DNA from: Lentisphaeria bacterium
GTDB taxonomy: Bacteria > Verrucomicrobiota > Lentisphaeria > Oligosphaerales > Oligosphaeraceae
Assembly (NCBI GenBank): GCA_016287975.1
Contig: JAEEXV010000346.1
Coordinates: 1 to 21,460 of the forward strand
DNA length: 21,460 nucleotides
Reading direction: 5' to 3'
Positions within the stretch are counted from its first letter, which is position 1; every line of letters begins with the position of its first letter. The position numbers were made by a program, and so were the translations under genes. Positions 8,209-15,554 of this stretch are shown in pieces. The notes beneath the pieces are model-generated. The model did no database searches. It saw nothing but the letters and a program-made list of their open reading frames with translations, and had not been told where the DNA came from.

Positions 8209-8235
8209 GGGGCGTCGCGAGGGGAAGGCCGCCCC

Positions 8236-8760
8236 CTACCCCAGAGGCTGCCTGGCCCAGACCAGCGTCTCGAAGGCCTTGTATTGCCGGGGCGTCATGG
8301 CGTAATGCTCCAGCCGCTTGCATTCCTCCTCCGCCCGCGGATGGTGGTAGAGGTCCGCCAGCCAATAGAACTCGTAGGCGACGGACAAATCCTTCTCGAC
8401 GCCCTTCCCTTCCTCATAGCACTGCGCCAGACGGAACATGGCGTAGTTGCTGTACAAGCGCGCCGCGAAGCGCCAGTGCGCGACGGCGCCTTGATAATCG
8501 CCCTTGTTCCAGCATTCCGCCCCCTTGCCTGCCTCGGCCGAACGGCACATTCCGTCAATCCAGCCGATACGGTAGTAACTGGGGTCGTTCAGCTGGCGCC
8601 AGAGGTCCACGACGAACTCCCAGCCGCGCTCCCAAAGGGAATACACTCCCAGCCCGATGAACATCAGAAGGTAGATGATGCCACAGAACGGCAGAAGCAA
8701 AACGGTCAGAATGGTCCCGAAGACTTTCGCGAAAATGCTCTTCTTCTTTGAATGTGCCAT
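8236..8760 (-). CDS. Membrane-anchored Sel1/TPR-like repeat protein
   Basis: This 174-aa protein begins with a basic cytosolic tip (MAHSKKKS) and one or two transmembrane segments at about 14-42. A soluble region contains a Sel1-like helical repeat: WNKGDYQGAVAHWRFAA at about 84-100, then FRLAQCYEEGKGVEKD at about 109-124. Sel1 repeats mediate protein-protein contacts, so a small membrane scaffold is likely; its partner is unknown. The start codon at 8760 has an excellent Shine-Dalgarno, AAGGAGG, reading leftward from the minus strand. It converges on the broken DUF3795 gene. Confidence 0.75.
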   Translation of the reverse strand: MAHSKKKSIFAKVFGTILTVLLLPFCGIIYLLMFIGLGVYSLWERGWEFVVDLWRQLNDPSYYRIGWIDGMCRSAEAGKGAECWNKGDYQGAVAHWRFAARLYSNYAMFRLAQCYEEGKGVEKDLSVAYEFYWLADLYHHPRAEEECKRLEHYAMTPRQYKAFETLVWARQPLG

Positions 8761-8961
8761 GTTGTCCTCCTTTGTGGCTGCATGGATCTTACGCCGCCAC
8801 TCGGCAGTTCCTTTCACCACTCCGAAACAAATCGACACTTTTGTTTCCCCTGCTTGCCCCGCGCGGTCATTCGCATGCTGTGGATCCCGTGGCCGCAAAA
8901 CAACAACCTCATGGGGGAACAGGGCGCCATACAAAAGCATTCCTATTTTTACAAAATCGAC

Positions 8962-8989
8962 TTGAAATTGATAGAAAATGTAATATATT
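8962..8989 (+). promoter_or_regulatory. AT-rich sigma-70-like promoter of the AbiEi-like gene
   Basis: TTGAAA (8962-8967) and TATATT (8984-8989) lie 16 bp apart inside a conspicuous AT-rich stretch (about 8940-9000) within otherwise GC-rich DNA. Transcription would start near 8996, giving a leader of only about 15 nt. Confidence 0.6.
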
Positions 8990-9010
8990 ATTCTAACAAA
9001 TCGGAGGGCA

Positions 9011-9634
9011 ATGAAAATGCTTTCGACAAAAAGGAAAATTCTGGCAAGGATACGGCGAGGCGGACCTGGCGGCCTGTGGTGCGCCGATGATTTCATGTCC
9101 ACTTTCCAGCGCCACGAAATCGACGAGAGTTTTGCCAGGCTTATGAAGGAAGGCGTGATACGGCGAGTCATTCCTGGCATCTACGAGTATCCAAGGTTCA
9201 GCGAATTGCTCCAATGCCCAGTGGCGACGGACATCAATGAACTGGCGCGAACCCTTGCCAGGAAGTTTCGATGGCAAATATGCCCCGATGGCGAATCAGC
9301 CTTGAACTACCTTGGCCTAAGCACGCAGATTCCTGGGCGGACGCTCTATTTCTCCGATGGTCCCAATCGCACATACGAAGTTGAGGGGCAGACACTGGAG
9401 TTCCGCCATTCCGCAAAGCGGTTGCTGACATTCAAGAAGATTGAAAGTCTGATCGTGGTTCAAGGGCTGATGGCTCTGGGGCAGACGCAGATGACAACAG
9501 AGCATGTCCATCTTCTTTGCAGGAGGTTTCCCGCAGCAATGTGGGAGCGCATCTTGGCTGACATCTCCTCCGCCCCCATCTGGATTGTGGAGACGGTGCG
9601 CGGCATCTGCCGTCTTGGAAACGGAACAGCGTAG
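9011..9634 (+). CDS. DUF6088 / AbiEi-type antitoxin-like protein (orphan)
   Basis: This 207-aa protein matches DUF6088, the family of AbiEi-like antitoxins of type IV toxin-antitoxin systems. It has an N-terminal winged-helix part (FMSTFQRHEIDESFARLMKEG, then VIRRVIPGIYEYPRF). The conserved block CPDGESALNYLGLSTQIPG follows, then LYFSDGPNRTYEV and the FRHSAKRLL segment. Such proteins repress their own operon and neutralise an AbiEii nucleotidyltransferase toxin. No AbiEii gene is adjacent; the next gene is an alcohol dehydrogenase. The coding region is visibly less GC-rich than its neighbours, which suggests recent transfer. GGAGG at 9003-9007 could serve ATG 9011 or, with better spacing, ATG 9017. 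Confidence 0.78.
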   Translation: MKMLSTKRKILARIRRGGPGGLWCADDFMSTFQRHEIDESFARLMKEGVIRRVIPGIYEYPRFSELLQCPVATDINELARTLARKFRWQICPDGESALNYLGLSTQIPGRTLYFSDGPNRTYEVEGQTLEFRHSAKRLLTFKKIESLIVVQGLMALGQTQMTTEHVHLLCRRFPAAMWERILADISSAPIWIVETVRGICRLGNGTA

Positions 9635-9646
9635 TCATGCCCTCCA

Positions 9647-9676
9647 TTGAATACGCCTCTCCAGATGCAGTATATT
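9647..9676 (+). promoter_or_regulatory. Likely promoter of the alcohol dehydrogenase gene
   Basis: TTGAAT (9647-9652) and TATATT (9671-9676) are 18 bp apart. The implied start near 9683 leaves a leader of about 155 nt before the coding region, long enough to carry regulation, though I recognise no known riboswitch in it. Confidence 0.45.
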
Positions 9677-9839
9677 AAGCAGTGGACAAGACAGGCGGCA
9701 TGAAACAAGGCAAGCGGCGAGCCAGGCGGCATCCACGGGCGAAGTGTCACTCTTTCTAAACTGGGCGCTCTGCAGGCTGGCGCTGGACTGGCGCATGTCG
9801 GACTGAATCCCCCAAAATAACCAAAAGGAGAGGTAAAAA

Positions 9840-10982
9840 ATGGCAAATCGTTTCGTTCTCAATGGGCTTTCCTACCACGGCAAAGGCGCGATCCATGAAA
9901 TCGTCGGCATCCTCACTGCCAAGGGTTTCAAGAAGGCGTTTGTGGCGTCCGACCCCGATCTGGTCAAGTTCCAGGTCACCAGGAAAGTGACCGACCTGCT
10001 GGACGCGGCGGGCTTTGCCTATGAGATTTATTCGGACATCAAGCCCAATCCGACCATCGAGAACGTCCTGGCAGGCGTGGAGGCCTACAAGAAGTCGGGC
10101 GCCGACTGCATGATCACGATTGGCGGCGGCTCCTCCATGGACACTGGCAAGGCCATTGGCATCATCATCAACAATCCCGAATTCTCGGACGTCCGTTCCC
10201 TTGAGGGCGTCGCGCCGACCAAGAACCGCACGGTCTTCACCATCGCGGTCCCCACGACCGCGGGCACTGCCGCCGAGGCGACCATCAACTACGTCATCAC
10301 CGACGTCCAGAAGAAGCGCAAGTTCGTCTGTGTCGATGTGAACGACATTCCCGACGTGGCGATCGTCGATCCCGACATGATGTCCACGATGCCCAAGGGG
10401 CTGACCGCCGCCACGGGGATGGACGCCCTTACCCATGCGATCGAAGGCTACACCACGAAGGCCGCCTGGGAACTGGCGGACTGCCTGAACCTCGAGGCCA
10501 TCAAGTTGATCGCGAAGAACCTCCGCGCCGCCGTGCAGAACAATGCGGATGGCCGCGAAGGCATGGCGCTCGGGCAGTTCGTCACGGGCATGGCGTTCTC
10601 CAACGTCGGGCTCGGCATCGCGCATTCGATGGCCCACACGCTCGGGGCCGTCTATGACACCCCCCACGGCGTCGCCTGCGCGATGATGCTGCCGATCGTG
10701 ATGGAATACAACCAGGAGGCCACTGGCGAAAAGTACAAGGCCATCGCCGAGGCAATGGGCGTGGACACGACTGGAATGGACCAGAAGGCCTACCGCGCCG
10801 CCGCCGTGGCGGCAGTCCGCAAGCTTTCCGCGGACGTCGGCATCCCCGCCAGGCTTCCCGCGCTCAAGGAGGCGGATCTTGACTTCCTTGCCGAAAGCGC
10901 ATACTCGGACGCCTGCCGCCCTGGCAACCCCAAGGAGACCAGCGTCGCGGATCTGAAAGAACTCTTCCGCAAGATCATGTAG
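9840..10982 (+). CDS. fucO: Iron-containing alcohol dehydrogenase, FucO (lactaldehyde reductase)-like
   Basis: This 380-aa group III alcohol dehydrogenase is closest in pattern to FucO, which reduces lactaldehyde to 1,2-propanediol with NADH during anaerobic fucose or rhamnose use. The nucleotide-binding motif GGGSSMDTGKA is at 95-105. Metal ligands fall where FucO has them: Asp195 and His199 (MDALTHAIE), His262 (AHSMAHTLGA) and His276 (DTPHG). These are each one residue before the E. coli positions D196, H200, H263 and H277. A Shine-Dalgarno (AAGGAGAGG) precedes the start. It stands alone, with no fucose or rhamnose genes beside it, so the substrate may instead be another short aldehyde or alcohol. 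Confidence 0.88.
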   Translation: MANRFVLNGLSYHGKGAIHEIVGILTAKGFKKAFVASDPDLVKFQVTRKVTDLLDAAGFAYEIYSDIKPNPTIENVLAGVEAYKKSGADCMITIGGGSSMDTGKAIGIIINNPEFSDVRSLEGVAPTKNRTVFTIAVPTTAGTAAEATINYVITDVQKKRKFVCVDVNDIPDVAIVDPDMMSTMPKGLTAATGMDALTHAIEGYTTKAAWELADCLNLEAIKLIAKNLRAAVQNNADGREGMALGQFVTGMAFSNVGLGIAHSMAHTLGAVYDTPHGVACAMMLPIVMEYNQEATGEKYKAIAEAMGVDTTGMDQKAYRAAAVAAVRKLSADVGIPARLPALKEADLDFLAESAYSDACRPGNPKETSVADLKELFRKIM

Positions 10983-11014
10983 GCATCCTATCGGGCTTGA
11001 TTGAAGGACGCCTG

Positions 11015-11056
11015 GTTCCCCAAGCCGGACGCTATCTGCCATCCGACTTGGGGAAC
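11015..11056. terminator. 10-bp inverted repeat between convergent genes
   Basis: GTTCCCCAAG (11015-11024) and its exact complement (11047-11056) flank a 22-nt loop. They sit between the ends of the converging alcohol dehydrogenase and LysR genes. There is no T-tract on either strand, so a bidirectional terminator is plausible but not certain. Confidence 0.4.
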
Positions 11057-11080
11057 AGAGCGCCCGGGGATGTGCGTCCC

Positions 11081-11980
11081 CTACGCCCTGTCGTCCAGCA
11101 GGCGTCTCTGGAGCGCATCCCGAAACGCCGTGGCGGCGGGCGAGAAATACTGCCCTTTTTTCCAGACGATGTCCAGCGAGGACACCAGCCTCGGGACAAA
11201 CGGCCGGAAGGCCAGCCCCGTCTTCGCGCCAGTCGGCACCAGTCGGTCCAGCGTGACCGCGCAGCCGACGCCTGCGCGCACCAGCAGGGCCGCATTGTAG
11301 ATGAGATTATAGGTGGCGGCGATGTCCAGCTCGGACACAGGCTTCCCGAGCCATTGCAGGCATGGATTCTCATCGGTTCCGTATTGGATGACCTGGCGCG
11401 AGAGAATCAGCGGGATGCCATGGAGGTCGTCGGGGGCGATCCCCTTCTTCGCCGCCAGCGGGTGGCCGCACGGCATCAGCAGCCCCCAGACATCCTGGTG
11501 GGGCAGCGCCAGCGCGTCGTACTTCGAGATGTCGACTGGCTGGATCAGCACGCCGAAGTCCAGCGTCCCGCGGTCCAGCCGCTCCATGACGTCCTCCGCG
11601 TTCCCGCTGAACAGGTGGAAGCGGATGGCAGGATGCCTGTCCCGCACTTCGCGGATGACTCCCGCCAGCAACGACATCGCCTCGCTTTCGCCGCCGCCCA
11701 CATAGACATCCCCCGCAATCCGATGCCGTGCGCGAAAATCGGAGCGCGTCTTGTCGACGATCGTCATGATCTCCTCCGCCCGCTGGCGCAGCAGCATCCC
11801 CTCGGTCGTCAACGAGACATGGTGGCTGCCGCGAATGAAGAGCCGCTGCCCAAGTTCGTCCTCAAGATCCTTCAGCTGGCGGGAAAGCGTCGGCTGGGTG
11901 ACATGCAGCCGATGCGCGGCCCCCGTGACGCTTTTCTCACGGGCCACCGCCAGAAAGTATTTCAGCACTCGCAGTTCCAT
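11081..11980 (-). CDS. LysR-family transcriptional regulator
   Basis: This 299-aa regulator has the standard layout. The N-terminal winged helix-turn-helix begins MELRVLKYFLAVAREKSVTGAA and continues with the recognition region LHVTQPTLSRQLKDLEDELG. A C-terminal effector-binding domain from about residue 90 contains GGGESEAM, LDFGVLI and GLLMPCGHPLA. The start at 11980 is preceded by AGGAG at a good distance. The gene is divergent from the alpha/beta hydrolase operon, the usual arrangement for a LysR regulator and its target. The shared intergenic region holds a T-N11-A dyad positioned for both autorepression and activation. The inducer is unknown. Confidence 0.92.
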   Translation of the reverse strand: MELRVLKYFLAVAREKSVTGAAHRLHVTQPTLSRQLKDLEDELGQRLFIRGSHHVSLTTEGMLLRQRAEEIMTIVDKTRSDFRARHRIAGDVYVGGGESEAMSLLAGVIREVRDRHPAIRFHLFSGNAEDVMERLDRGTLDFGVLIQPVDISKYDALALPHQDVWGLLMPCGHPLAAKKGIAPDDLHGIPLILSRQVIQYGTDENPCLQWLGKPVSELDIAATYNLIYNAALLVRAGVGCAVTLDRLVPTGAKTGLAFRPFVPRLVSSLDIVWKKGQYFSPAATAFRDALQRRLLDDRA

Positions 11981-12014
11981 AGACGCACTCCTGTTTCCAA
12001 GTGGACATGGCGCT

Positions 12015-12042
12015 ACTATAAGCCATCTGACATGCTCTGCAA
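12015..12042 (-). promoter_or_regulatory. Promoter of the LysR gene
   Basis: On the minus strand TTGCAG (12042-12037) and TATAGT (12020-12015) are 16 bp apart. Transcription would start near 12008, about 28 nt before the LysR start codon. Confidence 0.55.
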
Positions 12043-12047
12043 GCATG
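12031..12047. promoter_or_regulatory. Candidate LysR operator (T-N11-A dyad)
   Basis: CATGCT-CTGCA-AGCATG is a 6-bp inverted repeat around 5 nt and contains a T-N11-A motif (T12033, A12045). It overlaps the -35 element of the LysR promoter. Its centre is about 65 bp upstream of the predicted start of the divergent hydrolase transcript, the classic LysR recognition-site position. Confidence 0.55.
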
Positions 12048-12069
12048 GCTTTCGATAAAAACAAAGTAT

Positions 12070-12097
12070 TTGCTATTTCACGCGATCAAAATATATT
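12070..12097 (+). promoter_or_regulatory. Likely promoter of the hydrolase operon
   Basis: TTGCTA (12070-12075) and TATATT (12092-12097) are 16 bp apart in a locally AT-rich stretch. Transcription would start near 12104, leaving a leader of about 97 nt. The weak -35 would fit a promoter that needs activation by the divergent LysR protein. Confidence 0.45.
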
Positions 12098-12200
12098 AAT
12101 GAGCGTGCCCAAGAAGGCGGGAATGTGACGACATTTCCCCCCTCCCCCCGATTCAGAACTGGATGCGACGGCACACCGTCATCAAAGGAATCCCCGCTCC

Positions 12201-13268
12201 ATGCGAAAAACGCTGCTTCTGTCCCTATCCGCCCTCGCCCTGGCAGTCGCCACTGGCTGCCGCAACCTCGAAACCACATCCAAGGAGTGCCCGTCCATGA
12301 ACAACCTCGTCTTGACCCAGGAATGGGACAAGGTCTTCCCGTTGAGCGACCAGGTGGAACACAGCAAGGCCACCTTCCCGAACCGCTTCGGCATCACGCT
12401 GGCGGCGGATGTCTACAAGCCGAAGAACGCCAACGGCAGGCTCGCGGCCATCGCCGTGTCGGGCCCCTTCGGGGCGGTCAAGGAGCAGTCCTCTGGACTC
12501 TATGCGCAGGAACTGGCGAAGCGCGGATTCCTCGCCATCGCCTTCGATCCCTCCTTCACGGGGGAAAGCGGCGGGCAGCCCCGCTTTGTCGCCTCGCCCG
12601 ACATCAACACGGAGGATTTCCAGGCCGCCGTCGACTACCTCGTCTCCCGCGCCGACGTGGATGCGGCGAAAATCGGCATCTGCGGCATCTGCGGCTGGGG
12701 CGGCCTCGCCCTCAACGCGGCGGCCATCGACACCCGTGTCAAGGCGACCGTCGCCTCCACGATGTATGACATGACCCGCGTCACCGCCAACGGCTACTTC
12801 GACCAGGAGGACAGCGCCGCCAGACGCCATGAGAAGCGCGCCGCGATGAACGCCCAGCGCAACGAGGACTTCAAGAACGGCGCCTGCAAACTCGGCGGCG
12901 GCGTGCCCGACACGCTCCCCGCGGATGCGCCGCAGTTCGTCAAGGACTACTACGCCTACTACAAGACCAAGCGCGGCTACCATCCGCGTTCCCTGAACTC
13001 CAACGGCGGCTGGAACATCACCTCCGCCCTCTCCTTCCTGAACGCGAAACTGCTCGCGTTCGCGGGCGAGATCGAAAGCGCGGTGCTGGTCGTCCACGGC
13101 GAAAAGGCGCACAGCCGCTACTTCGGCGAAACCGCCTTCAAGCTGCTCAAGGGCGACAACAAGGAACTGATGATCATCCCCGCCGCCAGCCACTGCGACC
13201 TCTACGACCAGCTGGACATCATCCCCTTCGACAAGATCGCCGATTTCTACCGCAAGAATCTGAAATAG
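12201..13268 (+). CDS. Alpha/beta hydrolase lipoprotein with Cys nucleophile
   Basis: This 355-aa protein has a lipoprotein-type leader (MRKTLLLSLSALALAVATGC, lipid-modified Cys at 20), so it is probably membrane-anchored. The rest is an alpha/beta hydrolase of the YcjY/dienelactone-hydrolase-like kind. An early strand leads into the FDPSFTGESGG loop at about 115-125. The nucleophile elbow GICGWGG puts Cys164 where Ser normally sits. A late acidic position (Glu301 in VVHGEKAHS) and His331 (AASHCD) complete a possible triad. The substrate is unknown. An AAGGAA Shine-Dalgarno supports the start at 12201; an internal Met at residue 33 would give a cytosolic form. The cyclophilin-fold gene follows after 10 nt, and both probably belong to one LysR-controlled operon. 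Confidence 0.82.
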   Translation: MRKTLLLSLSALALAVATGCRNLETTSKECPSMNNLVLTQEWDKVFPLSDQVEHSKATFPNRFGITLAADVYKPKNANGRLAAIAVSGPFGAVKEQSSGLYAQELAKRGFLAIAFDPSFTGESGGQPRFVASPDINTEDFQAAVDYLVSRADVDAAKIGICGICGWGGLALNAAAIDTRVKATVASTMYDMTRVTANGYFDQEDSAARRHEKRAAMNAQRNEDFKNGACKLGGGVPDTLPADAPQFVKDYYAYYKTKRGYHPRSLNSNGGWNITSALSFLNAKLLAFAGEIESAVLVVHGEKAHSRYFGETAFKLLKGDNKELMIIPAASHCDLYDQLDIIPFDKIADFYRKNLK

Positions 13269-13278
13269 ATTCGCCGCC

Positions 13279-13815
13279 ATGAAGGCACTTCAGCGGGAGA
13301 AGCCGCGCGGCTCCTTCAGGGGGCTCGCCGAAATGGTCCTATCCGCCCTGTGCCTGGCGGCGCTCTTCCTGGCCGCCGCCTGTCCGCGGCGGCCGGGAAC
13401 GGGGCCGGAGGCACATTCCAGCGCGCGCATACAGGAGAACAAGATGATGCCGCAGGAGACAATCGTTCTTGCAGTCGGCGACGCCAGTTTCACCGTCGCC
13501 CTCGCCGACACCGAGGCCGCGCGCGAACTCGCGGGACGTCTCCCGCTCCGCCTCGACATGGCGGAACTGAACGGCAACGAAAAATACGCCAGCCTGGACA
13601 GGCCGTTTGCCGCCAAGGCGGAAAAAGTCCGTCGAATCGAGGCTGGCGATATGATGCTCTGGGGGAATGACTGCCTGGTCATCTTCTACCAGTCCTTCGA
13701 CACCCCATACACCTATACCCGCCTCGGCCGCATCCACAATGCCAACGGACTGGCGAACGCCGTCGGCAAAGGCAACGTGTCGGTCACCCTCCTGCCGTCG
13801 CCCGCATCTCCATAA
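13279..13815 (+). CDS. Cyclophilin-like-fold protein, possible lipoprotein
   Basis: Residues from about 58 onward match the bacterial cyclophilin-like-fold family: an N-terminal strand set (IVLAVGDASFTVAL), then EAARELAGRLPLRLDMAELNGNEKYASL, the GDMMLWGNDCLVIFYQSF core and a terminal RLGRIHNANGLANAVG. Enzymatic isomerase activity has not been established for this family, as far as I know. From ATG 13279 the protein has a hydrophobic leader ending LFLAAAC, which would make it a lipoprotein like the hydrolase upstream. An internal ATG at 13444 has a better Shine-Dalgarno (AGGAG at 13433-13437) and would give a shorter cytosolic protein. The start is therefore uncertain. The 10-nt gap to the hydrolase gene indicates an operon. 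Confidence 0.75.
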   Translation: MKALQREKPRGSFRGLAEMVLSALCLAALFLAAACPRRPGTGPEAHSSARIQENKMMPQETIVLAVGDASFTVALADTEAARELAGRLPLRLDMAELNGNEKYASLDRPFAAKAEKVRRIEAGDMMLWGNDCLVIFYQSFDTPYTYTRLGRIHNANGLANAVGKGNVSVTLLPSPASP

Positions 13816-13888
13816 CTTGCCCGCGTGGGAAACAGGGCGGTTCAGAAAAACGTGGCGATCATATAAAGCATTCAGGATTTTCAGATAG

Positions 13889-14368
13889 ATGGACACGATT
13901 TCCAAAGAGAAGCGCAGTGAGGTGATGAGTCACATACGGTCGAAGGACACGAAGCCTGAGCTGGTCGTGCGGCGCCATCTGCATGCGCTGGGCTTCCGCT
14001 ACCGCCTCCATTCGCCGAAGCTGCCTGGGCATCCCGACATCGTGCTGCCCAAATGGCATACGGTCATCTTTGTGAACGGCTGCTTCTGGCATCGCCACGA
14101 GGGCTGCAAGACGGCGACGATGCCGAAGTCCAACGTGGAGTTCTGGCAGGCGAAGTTCGACCGCAATGTCGCGCGGGACAAAAAGGAGCACGCCGCGCTG
14201 GAGGCGGCGGGCTGGCATGTGATCGTCCTGTGGGAGTGCGAGGTGAAGACGCGGCTGGAAGCCCTCGCGGGGGAGATCAGGCGGCGGAAAGGCGCCAAGG
14301 CCAAAGGCGGCGGCGTGAAAGCGAAAGCCGCACGGAAGCCGTCCAAACCGAGAACTGCAAAGGGATGA
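13889..14368 (+). CDS. vsr: Very short patch repair (Vsr-like) DNA mismatch endonuclease
   Basis: Vsr nicks DNA next to T:G mismatches that arise when 5-methylcytosine deaminates. The 159-aa protein has the family's parts: MSHIRSKDTKPEL (Glu24), PDIVLP with catalytic Asp50, and VIFVNGCFWHRHEGC with His68. Zinc-ligand positions are Cys65, His70, Cys73 and Cys117 (LWEC). The position of E. coli catalytic His64 is Asn63 here (FVNGCFWH in place of FTHGCFWH). A Lys/Ala-rich basic tail from about residue 129 is an addition. No cytosine methyltransferase lies next to it, whereas vsr usually pairs with one. A TATAAA at 13862-13867 may be its -10 element. The lipoprotein gene follows after 7 nt. Confidence 0.9.
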   Translation: MDTISKEKRSEVMSHIRSKDTKPELVVRRHLHALGFRYRLHSPKLPGHPDIVLPKWHTVIFVNGCFWHRHEGCKTATMPKSNVEFWQAKFDRNVARDKKEHAALEAAGWHVIVLWECEVKTRLEALAGEIRRRKGAKAKGGGVKAKAARKPSKPRTAKG

Positions 14369-14375
14369 AACCGCA

Positions 14376-14804
14376 ATGAGCATGGAACAACTTGTCTGTA
14401 ACAGCCTCAGAAGGGGCGGGCTTTCCTGTCTGCTTGCGCTCTGCCTGGCGTCTCTCGGCTGCGTCCATCGTGTGGACGGCGGCTGGCGAGAGTTCAAGGT
14501 GTTCTGCGGGATGTCGTACCAGGGCGGCGAGGTCACCGAGGCCGACTGGCGGAGATTCTGCGACGAGCATGTCACGACGGCCTTCCCCGACGGCTACACC
14601 TCCCTTGAGGCGACTGGCTACTGGAAAGGCGGCGGCAAAACCACGGAGCGGGAACATTCGCGCGTGCTGGTCATCGTCGCGCCCGCCGACGCGAAGGACA
14701 AGGTCCTTTCCGTCGCCCGGAAATACCGCCAGCAGTTCCATCAGGAGGCCGTGCTGGTCATGACCTCCGTTGGAGACGCCATTTTCGTGGAGGGCAACCA
14801 ATGA
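14376..14804 (+). CDS. DUF3574 lipoprotein
   Basis: This 142-aa protein has a basic-hydrophobic leader ending in the lipobox LASLGC (Cys29), so it should be a lipoprotein. The mature part matches DUF3574: FKVFCGMSYQGGEVTEADWRRFCDEHVTTAFPDGYTSLEATGYW, followed by an EREHSRVLVIV strand. The function of the family is unknown. It follows the vsr gene by 7 nt and overlaps the next gene by 4 nt (ATGA), so its translation is probably coupled to the Nudix hydrolase. Confidence 0.82.
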   Translation: MSMEQLVCNSLRRGGLSCLLALCLASLGCVHRVDGGWREFKVFCGMSYQGGEVTEADWRRFCDEHVTTAFPDGYTSLEATGYWKGGGKTTEREHSRVLVIVAPADAKDKVLSVARKYRQQFHQEAVLVMTSVGDAIFVEGNQ

Positions 14805-15298
14805 ACACCACGCTTTGCAACATGTGCATGATCGAGGACAAGGCCACTGGCCGCGTGCTGGTGCAGCACCGCCTGCCGAAGCCGACGAATCCGTGGTGCG
14901 GGCTGACCTTCCCTGGCGGGCATGTCGAGGCGGGCGAGTCCATCACCGCCTCGACCATCCGCGAAATCCGCGAGGAGACGGGGCTGGCCGTCTCCCACCT
15001 TCGGCTGTGCGGCGTGGTGGAATGGGAGACCATCGGCGAACGCGCCGACGGCTCGCCCGCCGAAGTCGAGGCGAACTCCAAGTACATCGTCTTCCTGTTC
15101 CGCACCAGCGCCTACACGGGCGAACTGAACTCCTCCGCCGAAGGGCGGATGGAATGGATGACCCTCGACGCAATGCGAAAAGGCGGCCTCGCCCCGCACA
15201 TGGAGGAGTACATCCGCGTCCTCGTGGAGGACGACGTCCCGCAAGCCTACGGCATCAGCGGAAGTGGTAGATTGGAAGTCGTCAAAGATGACGAATGA
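14801..15298 (+). CDS. Nudix hydrolase (MutT/8-oxo-dGTPase-like)
   Basis: This 165-aa protein carries a perfect Nudix box (GX5EX7REUXEEXGU) from Gly40 to Leu62: GHVEAGE, seven residues, then REIREETGL. The opening TTLCNMCMIEDKATGRVLVQHR resembles the 8-oxo-dGTP-diphosphatase-like group. It would hydrolyse a nucleoside diphosphate linked to another moiety, possibly to clean oxidised nucleotides. The start overlaps the DUF3574 stop as ATGA. Its position two genes after vsr makes a small DNA-maintenance cluster conceivable, but substrate specificity is not visible in the sequence. Confidence 0.9.
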   Translation: MNTTLCNMCMIEDKATGRVLVQHRLPKPTNPWCGLTFPGGHVEAGESITASTIREIREETGLAVSHLRLCGVVEWETIGERADGSPAEVEANSKYIVFLFRTSAYTGELNSSAEGRMEWMTLDAMRKGGLAPHMEEYIRVLVEDDVPQAYGISGSGRLEVVKDDE

Positions 15299-15554
15299 AA
15301 CTAGAGGAAGTGAGTCCTGCGGTGCCCCAAGCAAGGCTGAGCCTCCTGCCTAAGCCGTCCACGCTACTAAATCGAGCGGACACTGCGGATTCATGTCAAT
15401 TGGCGGCAACAGGACTGTCACCCAGGGAAAATTCGACAATGTCGCAGGCATACAACAACCTGCGGACGTCAATCCCCAGCCAGTGGAAGGTCGTCCTAAA
15501 GCAAACGCCGCATGCAACAGACAAACCTCAACATGGTCACGCAGTAGATGACCT

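Noticed and set aside
9635..9839. Missing AbiEii toxin after the AbiEi-like gene
   Set aside because: The 205-bp gap is too short and holds only a promoter and leader for the alcohol dehydrogenase gene.
9756..11042. 428-codon minus-strand frame over the alcohol dehydrogenase gene
   Set aside because: Antisense shadow of a well-conserved enzyme with all metal ligands.
12225..13280. 351-codon minus-strand frame over the hydrolase gene
   Set aside because: Antisense, biased composition, no recognisable motif.
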